From Paracoccaceae bacterium (GTDB lineage: Bacteria; Pseudomonadota; Alphaproteobacteria; Rhodobacterales; Rhodobacteraceae): a stretch of DNA of 5,626 nucleotides. Each line of letters starts with the position of its first letter. The stretch's first letter is position 1. The notes under the pieces were generated by a model. It made no database searches, was not told where the DNA came from, and worked only from the letters and a program-made list of their open reading frames with translations. The stretch is from the NCBI GenBank assembly GCA_003561595.1, contig PWWF01000365.1, forward strand, positions 1 to 5,626. Direction: 5' to 3'. Below are positions 1 to 4,991 of this stretch, piece after piece. Position numbers and translations under genes: made by a program.

Positions 1-184
1 ATAGCCCTGGAGATATAATCTGCAAATTAGCGTATGGGCTATGAAGGGTGGGACAAGGGCTTACGCCCGAGATTCAAAGATCACGAAGCATGCCTCAAAG
101 TGAAAACGTCACAAAGGGCGGGAAGCCGACTGTGAGATTGCGGCATAGCAATAGCAGCATTCTGTGAAAGCTGTCCTTCATTGC
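1..184. other. Non-coding stretch, no gene recognised
   Basis: No reading frame here resembles a protein I know. The frames that cross it on the minus strand have no convincing start and no family motif. Small inverted repeats are visible: ATAGCCC at 1-7 with GGGCTAT at 36-42, and GGGC/GCCC around a TTAC loop at 57-68. A perfect TATAAT occurs at 14-19, but any -35 box would lie at or beyond the window edge, so it cannot be called a promoter. The stretch may be intergenic DNA or decayed mobile-element DNA. Confidence 0.5.
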
Positions 185-291
185 GGCTCTGTTGGTGGCA
201 TGGATGCTCTCCCCTTCTGTGATGTCTTGAACAAACGTCACCATTGTACACTGTGATGCCGTCGGGGGGTATCGATCCCACCAACAAAGCC
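185..291. repeat. 107-bp element with imperfect terminal inverted repeats (MITE-like or IS remnant)
   Basis: The plus strand from 185 begins GGCTCTGTTGGTGG, and the minus strand from 291 begins GGCTTTGTTGGTGG. Hand alignment of the first 28 bases of each end gives 22 identities, with 13 of the first 14 matching. The outer GGCTTTGTTG resembles, from memory, the ends of some IS5-family elements (IS903 type). Only 51 bp lie between the two repeats, so no transposase is encoded. I see no target-site duplication: TTGC lies to the left and CCCC to the right. It could be a miniature inverted-repeat element, two abutting IS ends left by deletion, or a long RNA hairpin. The repeat is directly visible; the mobile origin is inference. 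Confidence 0.45.
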
Positions 292-292
292 C

Positions 293-461
293 CCCTGTAT
301 CAGGGCGGTATAGCGAGCCTGCGGGAAATTTTTTCCCGGCCCTTGAAACCGGGACCGTGGCTTCCCAACTCCCCTCCAGCATCAAGAGAGGGGCTGGCGC
401 CCTCGCCAACCTGCCGTGACCCGGCAAGGTGGTTCCCAACAGGGGATGCGGCCATGGTGGC
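293..461 (+). ncRNA. Highly structured non-coding region: candidate leader RNA or small RNA, identity unknown
   Basis: Consecutive stable hairpins are packed here: CCCTG/CAGGG (293-305); a 7-bp stem CGGGAAA/TTTCCCG with a TTT loop (322-338), which is mutually exclusive with CCCGG/CCGGG (335-353); CCCCTC/GAGGGG (371-393), which competes with CCAGC/GCTGG (376-397); TGGCG/CGCCA (395-408); an 8-bp stem with one bulge (409-430); TCCC/GGGA (434-446); and GCCA/TGGC (451-461). A terminator-like hairpin follows at 490-520. Mutually exclusive stems followed by a terminator are what a cis-acting attenuator or riboswitch would show, but a free-standing sRNA would fit too. I tested it mentally against cobalamin, TPP, FMN, ZTP, glycine, tmRNA, SRP RNA and 6S RNA and saw no convincing match. 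High GC content makes chance hairpins common, so confidence is low. Confidence 0.3.
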
Positions 462-489
462 AACCAAGGGGTCGTAGCGTATTGTCAGC

Positions 490-520
490 CCTCCTCGTCT
501 CAAACGCGGAGGTTTTTTTT
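490..520 (+). terminator. Intrinsic terminator-like hairpin with T8 tract, overlapping the next gene's RBS and start
   Basis: The stem CCTCC (490-494) pairs with GGAGG (508-512). After one T/C mismatch, CG pairs with CG, closing a 7-nt loop (498-504). Eight T residues follow directly at 513-520. This is a textbook Rho-independent terminator on the plus strand. The 3' arm GGAGG is also a perfect Shine-Dalgarno sequence 6 nt before the TTG start at 519, and the start codon lies at the end of the T run. The hairpin could therefore end upstream transcripts and also hide the ribosome binding site of any read-through RNA. Confidence 0.6.
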
Positions 521-929
521 GGACGACGCTTTGCATCAGGCCTATCGCGCGACGGATTACATCGTCCATGCGACCAGCCATTTCACCCTGCGTATCGATG
601 ACCCCAGCGCCGCCTGCGACGCGCTTCTGGCCGCGTATGGGGCGGACGGGGCGGCGTTTCTGACAGCGTGGAACCCGTTCAGCCAATCCCTACCCGATGC
701 TGTGAACCACGCCGCCCAAGCCCGGCTTGCCGCCGATCTGACCCCCGTCAGCACGGCCATCCTGACAGGCGAAGGCAAGGGGCGGATCGGTAATTGGCCG
801 CCAGAGCCAAGCCTGTTTGCCATCGGCATCACTGAAGCAGACGCCACCAGGCTGGCGCAGGCCTGCCGTCAGAACGCCTATGTCTGGATCGCGCGCGGCC
901 AGCCTGCGCGGTTGGTCATCTGCGTCTGA
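519..929 (+). CDS. DUF3293 domain-containing protein
   Basis: A small soluble protein of 136 residues with no signal peptide or membrane segment, matching the DUF3293 family as I know it. The family has no established biochemical role that I can state. Recognisable segments are AYRATDY near residues 8-14, FLTAWNPFSQ at 47-56, a glycine-rich GEGKG at 84-88, the WPPEPSLFAIGI block at 93-104, and QNAYVWI at 118-124. I chose TTG at 519 because GGAGG at 508-512 is ideally spaced and the resulting start (MDDALHQAYRATDY) has the usual short lead-in to the domain. The in-frame ATG at 429 would add 30 residues of low-quality sequence translated through the hairpin region. TTG at 531 is another alternative. 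An 89-bp gap separates it from the metK fragment downstream in the same orientation, so they may once have been co-transcribed. Confidence 0.8.
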   Translation: MDDALHQAYRATDYIVHATSHFTLRIDDPSAACDALLAAYGADGAAFLTAWNPFSQSLPDAVNHAAQARLAADLTPVSTAILTGEGKGRIGNWPPEPSLFAIGITEADATRLAQACRQNAYVWIARGQPARLVICV

Positions 930-970
930 ACCGGCACACCCCAAAATTCCAGCGGCATTTGATGATCAGC

Positions 971-1018
971 TTGTGCGCCGCGGCATCCTGCCAAAAGCAC
1001 TAAAGAGAGGAAGCCATC
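971..1018 (+). promoter_or_regulatory. Candidate SAM/SAH-type riboswitch in front of the metK fragment
   Basis: The SAM/SAH riboswitch class is known from Rhodobacterales metK leaders. It consists of a small hairpin whose loop contains CGGCTTCCTG and forms a pseudoknot with the Shine-Dalgarno region. Here a GTGC/GCAC stem (973-976 with 997-1000) encloses CGGCATCCTG (981-990), which matches that core in 9 of 10 positions as I remember it. The loop segment GGCATCC (982-988) can pair with GGAAGCC (1009-1015) at six of seven positions, and that partner overlaps the ribosome binding site AGAGGAAG. The single A/A mismatch and the short stem suggest either a variant or a decaying copy. An alternative local hairpin GGCA/TGCC (982-992) competes with it. 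Position and architecture support the call; the consensus is recalled from memory. Confidence 0.42.
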
Positions 1019-1393
1019 ATGTATTTCCAGACCGGCCTGTTCACGTCCGAAAGCGTCTCGGACGGCCATCCCGACAAGATCTGCGACCAGATCAGCGACG
1101 CGATCCTCGATGCCTGCCTTGCGCAGGACCCGCATGCGCGTGTGGCCATCGAAGCGGCCATCAAGGGTGATCTGCTGTGCATCCTGGGCGAATTGACCAC
1201 CACCGCCAGCATTGACCCTGCCGCCATCGCGCGCGGGGTGTTGCGAGATATCGGCCATGAGGTGGGCCGCTGGGGATTGGTCGCCGATCAGATGCGCATC
1301 ATCACCAACATATCGCTGCAATCGCCCGAGATTGGCGCGGGCGTGGACGGGGCGGATCTGGGCGCGGGCGATCAGGGCCTGATGTTCGGCTAG
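1019..1393 (+). pseudogene. Truncated methionine adenosyltransferase (S-adenosylmethionine synthetase), N-terminal 124 residues only
   Basis: Intact MetK makes S-adenosylmethionine from ATP and methionine in the cytoplasm and is about 390 residues long. The visible N-terminal part has the hallmark TSESVSDGHPDK (residues 9-20, with the catalytic-type His17), CDQISDAILD, GELTTTA, and the conserved GAGDQGLMFG at 115-124. Translation then ends at TAG, where the family normally continues into YAC. The central and C-terminal domains, which supply much of the active site and dimer interface, are absent. The plus strand beyond the stop encodes no more MetK in any frame; it becomes antisense to a sulP fragment, so this is a rearrangement and not a point nonsense mutation. 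The start is set by AGAGG at 1006-1010. The middle (AIEAAIKGDLLCILGELTTT) differs from the usual alphaproteobacterial wording, suggesting a second, divergent metK. SAM synthesis is normally essential, so an intact copy should exist elsewhere. Confidence 0.85.
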
Positions 1394-1397
1394 AGCC
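1388..1397. other. Rearrangement junction: metK' and sulP' joined tail to tail at CTAG
   Basis: The sequence GGCTAGAGCC sits exactly where MetK homology from the left and SulP homology from the right both stop. CTAG is its own reverse complement, so it gives TAG in the metK frame (1391-1393) and TAG in the opposite sulP frame (1392-1390). Intact metK would be expected to read GGC TAT or TAC here, and intact sulP CTC TAC or TAT. The parents therefore probably shared the bases TA, a 2-bp microhomology. No insertion sequence remains at the joint. Confidence 0.75.
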
Positions 1398-1536
1398 CCA
1401 CTTTGGGGTCCACGCCCGCAATGATGGAAAAGGCAATCGCTTCTGGGATCAGCGCGAGTGCAACCACAAGCCCCGAGAGCAAGTCCCCGCGAATATTGCC
1501 GGTCCATTGGCGGCGATAGGAATCGAATGTGATCAT
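1390..1536 (-). pseudogene. Truncated SulP-family inorganic anion transporter, N-terminal 48 residues only
   Basis: This is too short for most gene callers. Reading the minus strand from ATG at 1536 gives 48 residues containing [34 protein letters not shown] and VDPKVGL, then TAG. That is the characteristic start of SulP (SLC26-like) sulfate/bicarbonate permeases: a short cytoplasmic lead, the first transmembrane helix with the [16 protein letters not shown] signature, and GL normally followed by YAS. Full-length family members have roughly 500 or more residues with a C-terminal STAS domain, all missing here. Only a weak purine-rich ribosome site (GGGAA, 1547-1551) precedes the start. The coding sequence is undamaged up to the break, so the rearrangement looks recent or artefactual. 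A complete transport protein cannot be made from this copy. Confidence 0.85.
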
Positions 1537-1540
1537 GTGA

Positions 1541-1600
1541 AATCTGTTCCCGACCGCGCTGCGCGCCGGGCACGCGTCGGCCTCTGGTCGTGTTCAGATT
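1541..1600 (-). repeat. Interrupted inverted repeat in the sulP' leader
   Basis: AATCTG (1541-1546) pairs with CAGATT (1595-1600), and CGACC (1551-1555) pairs with GGTCG (1586-1590). The two helices are separated by a symmetric 4-nt internal loop, and a smaller GCCG/CGGC stem lies inside. It ends 4 bp upstream of the sulP' start on the minus strand, so in RNA it would be a 5'-leader stem-loop holding the weak ribosome site in its internal loop. It could equally be a protein-binding inverted repeat or chance. Confidence 0.3.
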
Positions 1601-1732
1601 GTCCGGCGGATCAGCGGCCGGAAGAGCCAGCCGGGAGTTGCACCCGGCTCCAGGTTCGCTGCGTCTCGGCGTATCGGAAATCGCATGAGTTGCCAAGCCC
1701 GCAGGACTATGGTCGCCGCGCGATGCCCAGAT
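1601..1732. other. Non-coding spacer with one strong hairpin
   Basis: No gene is supported between the sulP' leader and the stop of the ROK gene. A 7-bp perfect stem AGCCGGG/CCCGGCT with a 7-nt loop lies at 1629-1649, about 85 bp beyond the ROK stop. It could help end ROK transcription, but no T tract follows it on the minus strand, so it is not a standard intrinsic terminator. Confidence 0.35.
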
Positions 1733-2893
1733 TTACAGCGCAGCCGGTTCCTGCCGGAGCATGTATCGATCATTCACATGCACGGCTGCCGCCCCAACGG
1801 CGCGCGCGATCTCGCCAAAAGACCCCTGAACGACAGCAGGGTAGGGGATGCCCCCAAGGTCCAGTTTGTTCAAACGGGAATCGAGCAGCTGTGCCATCCG
1901 CGCGCGGATCTCGGACGGAAAGGCCCCGTCAATAATTACTTGCTCGAAATCGATCACAGCACTTGCTGACACGACCGCATGGGCCAGACTGCGCGCAGAA
2001 CGCAGGATCCAGTCCGACAACACTGGCTCGAGTGCTGCCCAGTCAACAGGGCGCGAAAGCAGCACTTCACGGGGTTTGCCATGACGGGCGAGCATCTGGC
2101 CCAGAACAGACAGCGATGCATGATCGACAAGCCGGGTGCCGCCGGTTTCATCCGGGATGCGCAGGGGCCCCAGAGCGCCCGCATTGCCGCGACACCCGCG
2201 ATAGACCGCGCCGTCCAGAACCACACCGCCCCCGATGAATGTGCCGATAAAGAAATACAGACTGTCGGGCCGCGCCTGCCGCGCACCGAACACCCATTCG
2301 GCATAGCAGGCCGCGGTCGCGTCATTCTCGACCAGGATAGGGCCGGGCAGGATGCCCGCCAAAGTCGCCCGGATGTCATGACCGCGCCAGACATCCATTT
2401 CATCCTGCAAGGCCCCGAAATCGCCTGACCAATGCCAGAGTTGCGACGGGATCGCGATTCCGCTGCCGGCAATATCGGCAAATGTGACGCCCGCCTGCTG
2501 CAGTAGCCCCGCCAGCTTCGCGCGCAGAAACGCGACCGTGCGTTCAGGTGTCGGGTAATCATGCGATTGCGAAACTTGCGCCCGCACAGCGCCGCAGATA
2601 TCGACCAGCAAAAGGTCGAAGCCGCGGCGCCCGATCTTGAGGCCGACATATAACCGCGCATCAGGATTCAGGCGCATGGGTGTCGAAGGTTGTCCGATCC
2701 GCCCGCGCATCGGTTCACCACGCAAGAGCATCCCGTCCTGTTCCAGCGCATTGAAGATCATCGAGATGGCATTGGGGGAAAGCCCGGTGTCGCGGGTCGC
2801 CTCGGCCTTGGTCATGGTCCCATGACGCCGGATCAGGTGCAGCACCAGCCGTTCGTTGCTGTCGCGGACCGTTAGTTGATTAGACCCTTTCAT
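1733..2893 (-). CDS. ROK-family transcriptional repressor (NagC/Mlc/XylR type)
   Basis: The protein has 386 residues, a normal length for ROK repressors. Residues about 13-65 form a winged helix-turn-helix, with a recognition-helix region at SPNAISMIFNALEQDG (39-54) and a wing around RGRIGQPS (63-70). From about residue 80 the sugar-kinase-like ROK fold follows: an LLLVDICG phosphate-type strand (94-101), ENDATAACYAEW (189-200) and FIGGGVVLDGAVYRG (219-233). The canonical ExGH motif is replaced by GNAGALGP (236-243), and the zinc-binding CxCGxxGC cluster is absent, so it should be a regulator without kinase activity, perhaps with altered ligand contacts. AGGG lies 6 nt before the ATG. It is divergent from the kinase/ABC operon across a 262-bp control region, the usual layout for a local repressor relieved by a sugar or sugar phosphate. 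Family assignment is firm; target and inducer are inferred. Confidence 0.92.
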   Translation of the reverse strand: MKGSNQLTVRDSNERLVLHLIRRHGTMTKAEATRDTGLSPNAISMIFNALEQDGMLLRGEPMRGRIGQPSTPMRLNPDARLYVGLKIGRRGFDLLLVDICGAVRAQVSQSHDYPTPERTVAFLRAKLAGLLQQAGVTFADIAGSGIAIPSQLWHWSGDFGALQDEMDVWRGHDIRATLAGILPGPILVENDATAACYAEWVFGARQARPDSLYFFIGTFIGGGVVLDGAVYRGCRGNAGALGPLRIPDETGGTRLVDHASLSVLGQMLARHGKPREVLLSRPVDWAALEPVLSDWILRSARSLAHAVVSASAVIDFEQVIIDGAFPSEIRARMAQLLDSRLNKLDLGGIPYPAVVQGSFGEIARAVGAAAVHVNDRYMLRQEPAAL

Positions 2894-2957
2894 CCTGTGC
2901 CCTGGCGCTTATCTGGCGGGGTTGACCTGCGGCACGGAGTGCTTCCGATCGGCTGGT

Positions 2958-2986
2958 ATTCTGGCGAGACCGGGACGCGAAGTAAA
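2958..2986 (-). promoter_or_regulatory. Candidate sigma-70-type promoter for the ROK gene
   Basis: On the minus strand, TTTACT (2986-2981) and CAGAAT (2963-2958) are separated by 17 bp, each matching the consensus hexamers at four of six positions. Transcription would start near 2951, leaving a leader of about 57 nt. The match is modest and could be coincidental. Confidence 0.28.
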
Positions 2987-3008
2987 GTCTGGTAAGCTTT
3001 CAATAGTA

Positions 3009-3020
3009 ATTCATATGAAT
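3009..3020. promoter_or_regulatory. 12-bp perfect palindrome ATTCATATGAAT, candidate operator
   Basis: A perfect dyad lies inside an AT-rich island (about 3001-3031) in otherwise GC-rich DNA, between the divergent ROK gene and kinase operon. It is upstream of both candidate promoters. It is a plausible operator for the ROK repressor or another dimeric regulator. The AT-rich tract just before the TTGACT at 3030 could also act as an UP-type element. Confidence 0.35.
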
Positions 3021-3029
3021 GTTTTTAAT

Positions 3030-3059
3030 TTGACTGCTGCAGATAACACGTGCTATCCC
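3030..3059 (+). promoter_or_regulatory. Candidate operon promoter P1 overlapped by a CACGTG-centred operator-like palindrome
   Basis: TTGACT (3030-3035) is a five-of-six match to the -35 box. After 18 bp comes TATCCC (3054-3059), a weak -10 preceded by an extended -10 TG (3051-3052). The palindrome GATAACACGTGCTATC (3042-3057), symmetric except at one base pair, covers the spacer and -10. A dimeric repressor bound there would block polymerase, which is the expected geometry for ROK repression of this operon. The DNA pattern is seen; the role is inferred. Confidence 0.4.
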
Positions 3060-3061
3060 GA

Positions 3062-3092
3062 TTGCAGATCGCGCCGGTTCTGCTCTGATAAT
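3062..3092 (+). promoter_or_regulatory. Alternative operon promoter P2
   Basis: GATAAT (3087-3092) matches the -10 consensus at five of six positions. A TTGCAG (3062-3067) precedes it with a long 19-bp spacer. The heptamer TGCAGAT occurs here (3063-3069) and again 25 bp upstream (3038-3044). A start near 3099 would leave a leader of about 57 nt before the kinase. Confidence 0.25.
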
Positions 3093-3155
3093 TGTCGTGG
3101 CAGACTTTAAGCGACCGCATCGCGGGAGGCGATGCGACCTGTGGGAGGGGGAGGG

Positions 3156-3845
3156 ATGCTTCAATGCGCCATAACGCAGTTATGCGACCACATCATATCG
3201 TCGCAGAACGACACACGGCGCGTGCTAGTCGCACTTGCAGGGCCGCCCGGGTCGGGAAAGACAACATTATCGGTTGAAATCGCACGAGGCATCGACGCTA
3301 TTGTCGGCAAGGGAAGCGCAGCGGTGCTGCCGTTGGATGGTTTCCACCACGACAATGACAGCCTGCAGCAGATAGGGCTGCTTGACCGCAAGGGCGCACC
3401 GGAAACCTTCGATGTTGCCGGGTTTGCGGCGCTTGTGGAGGCCGCAAGACGCGACAATGGCCCGCTGAGCTACCCGACTTTTGACAGGGTTGCCGACAAG
3501 GTGCAGCCGGACGCCAGGATGCTGGAGGCAGGCATCCGTTTCGTGATCTGCGAGGGCAATTACCTGCTTTTGCAGCAAGGGGGGTGGGCCGCGTTGCCCG
3601 ATCTGTTCGACGTGACCATCATGCTGCGTGCCGACAAGTCACATTTGCGCAAACGGCTGGTTGCGCGGTGGTTGCAACACGGTCTTGCCCCGTCGCAGGC
3701 CGAAGCCCGCACAGATGGCAATGACATGGTGAACGCGGCGCTGGTTCTGGAACATTCTGCAAAGCCGGATGTCACCTTGGTGGCGCTGCCTGATGACCGG
3801 ATCACCGTTGAATCCGCAGACAACATCATCCGCCGCACCGGTTGA
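3156..3845 (+). CDS. P-loop kinase of the uridine kinase/pantothenate kinase-like family (FrcK-like)
   Basis: The call gives 229 residues, cytoplasmic, without signal or membrane segments. Walker A is GPPGSGKT (29-36). PLDGFHHDN (59-67) is the Asp-bearing substrate strand typical of uridine kinase and pantothenate kinase relatives. DRKGAPETFD (76-85), YPTFDR (105-110) and CEGNYLLL (131-138) are further family blocks, followed by an Arg-rich lid (HLRKRLVARWL). The phosphoryl acceptor is unknown. Its place as first gene of a sugar ABC operon recalls frcK of rhizobial fructose uptake loci and suggests it acts on the imported solute or a derivative, but this is inference. I chose ATG 3156 because GGGAGG (3143-3148) lies 7 nt before it. 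The in-frame ATG 3132 has its purine run only 2 nt away and would add eight residues. The stop is 46 bp from the ATPase start, consistent with one transcript. Confidence 0.85.
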   Translation: MLQCAITQLCDHIISSQNDTRRVLVALAGPPGSGKTTLSVEIARGIDAIVGKGSAAVLPLDGFHHDNDSLQQIGLLDRKGAPETFDVAGFAALVEAARRDNGPLSYPTFDRVADKVQPDARMLEAGIRFVICEGNYLLLQQGGWAALPDLFDVTIMLRADKSHLRKRLVARWLQHGLAPSQAEARTDGNDMVNAALVLEHSAKPDVTLVALPDDRITVESADNIIRRTG

Positions 3846-3891
3846 CAGACACCCCGAGAGGACGGGCAAACAGGGAGTATCGGAGAGCACA

Positions 3892-4947
3892 ATGGCAGGC
3901 GTAAGCATCCGGAATGTCGAAAAGGCCTTCGGTGGTGTCCGTGTGATCCACGGGATCGACATAGAGATTGCCGATGGCGCTTTCGTCGTTCTGGTCGGGC
4001 CTTCGGGCTGCGGAAAATCGACCTTGCTGCGCATAATTGCCGGTCTGGAAGATGTGACCTCCGGGTCGATCCTGATCGGGGATACCGAAGTCAATGACAT
4101 GGTCCCCAAAGACCGCGACATTGCAATGGTGTTCCAGAATTACGGGCTATACCCGCATATGACGGTCGCCCAGAACATGGGGTTTGCGCTCAAACTTGCG
4201 GGCACGGACAAGGCCGAAATCGCGCGCCGGGTCGAACATGCAGCGGGCATCCTGAACCTGACCCCGCTTCTGCAACGCTATCCACGCCAGCTTTCGGGCG
4301 GGCAGCGCCAGCGTGTTGCAATGGGCCGCGCCATCGTGCGCAACCCGCAGGTCTTCCTGTTCGACGAACCGCTGTCCAACCTGGATGCGAAACTGCGCGT
4401 GCAGATGCGCGCCGAGATCAAGCAGTTGCACCAGCGTCTGAAGGTGACGACCGTCTATGTGACTCATGACCAGATCGAGGCCATGACCATGGCCGACATG
4501 ATCGTGGTGATGCATGACGGGGTGGTCAAGCAGGCAGGCTCGCCGCTCGAACTTTATGACCGGCCGGAAAACCTGTTCGTGGCCGGTTTCATCGGTTCAC
4601 CCGCGATGAATTTCCTCGATGCGACTGTCCGGGGCGGCCAGCTTGTGCTGACCGACGGGCAGTCCCTGCCGGTGCCGGAGGGGGCCAGCCTGCGCGACGG
4701 GCAATCCGTTCGGGTCGGCATCCGGCCAGAGGATCTGACCGTCGCTGAAACCGGCCTGCGCACCCGGGTCCGCATTGTCGAGCCGACCGGCGCCGAAATC
4801 CATGTCGGCGCGGATCTGGGTGATACTCATATGACTGTCGTTCTGCGCGAACGCCATGACCTGCATCCCGAACAGGATCTGGTGGTGACGCCGCGCGCGG
4901 GTCAGATCAATCTGTTCGACCCCAAGACCGAGGCACGGCTGAACTGA
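3892..4947 (+). CDS. Carbohydrate ABC transporter ATP-binding protein (MalK/UgpC/MsmK type)
   Basis: This 351-residue ATPase would sit on the cytoplasmic face of the membrane and drive import by two permeases not seen in this window. All nucleotide-binding elements are intact: Walker [10 protein letters not shown] (36-44), Q-loop [12 protein letters not shown] (Gln82), signature LSGGQRQR (134-141), Walker B VFLFDE (154-159), D-loop SNLD (162-165) and switch His192 in YVTHDQ. The C-terminal third is the OB-fold/TOBE regulatory domain of sugar importers, with GSPAMNF (234-240) and GIRPEDL (275-281). GGAG at 3882-3885 is 6 nt before ATG 3892. The frame stays open upstream to 3769 within the kinase gene, but that extension is not homologous to the family. 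Family and role are secure. The exact substrate is not, because this subfamily serves many sugars and glycerol phosphate. No gene symbol is given for that reason. Confidence 0.95.
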   Translation: MAGVSIRNVEKAFGGVRVIHGIDIEIADGAFVVLVGPSGCGKSTLLRIIAGLEDVTSGSILIGDTEVNDMVPKDRDIAMVFQNYGLYPHMTVAQNMGFALKLAGTDKAEIARRVEHAAGILNLTPLLQRYPRQLSGGQRQRVAMGRAIVRNPQVFLFDEPLSNLDAKLRVQMRAEIKQLHQRLKVTTVYVTHDQIEAMTMADMIVVMHDGVVKQAGSPLELYDRPENLFVAGFIGSPAMNFLDATVRGGQLVLTDGQSLPVPEGASLRDGQSVRVGIRPEDLTVAETGLRTRVRIVEPTGAEIHVGADLGDTHMTVVLRERHDLHPEQDLVVTPRAGQINLFDPKTEARLN

Positions 4948-4991
4948 ACCGTGTCCACAGGCCCAACTTTTATCATGGAGGAGAGAGACTG

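Noticed and set aside
227..252. TTGAAC ... TACACT as a promoter upstream of DUF3293
   Set aside because: The spacer is only 14 bp and the boxes lie inside the inverted-repeat element. Too weak to list.
95..463. Minus-strand frames over 81-463 (68 and 122 codons) as a transposase remnant
   Set aside because: No transposase motif (DDE signature or other) is visible. The frames simply cross the inverted repeats and hairpins.
244..477. Plus-strand 77-codon open frame inside the structured region
   Set aside because: No ribosome site or family match. The composition is explained by hairpin arms, so a non-coding reading is preferred.
1391..1393. The metK TAG as a nonsense mutation, recoded stop or frameshift in an otherwise complete gene
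   Set aside because: No MetK-like sequence continues in any plus-strand frame after 1393. The DNA there is the antisense of a sulP start.
1396..1409. CCCC/GGGG hairpin just after the metK' stop as a terminator
   Set aside because: It is ordinary sulP coding sequence (DPKVGL codons) and has no T tract. Any terminator activity would be accidental.
878..1696. Long minus-strand open frame of 272 codons
   Set aside because: It is antisense to the metK fragment and crosses the sulP' start in another frame. It has no recognisable motif and low-complexity composition typical of GC-rich shadow frames.
1507..1935. Plus-strand open frame of 142 codons across the sulP' start and the ROK 3' end
   Set aside because: It overlaps two supported minus-strand features and has no family resemblance or ribosome site.
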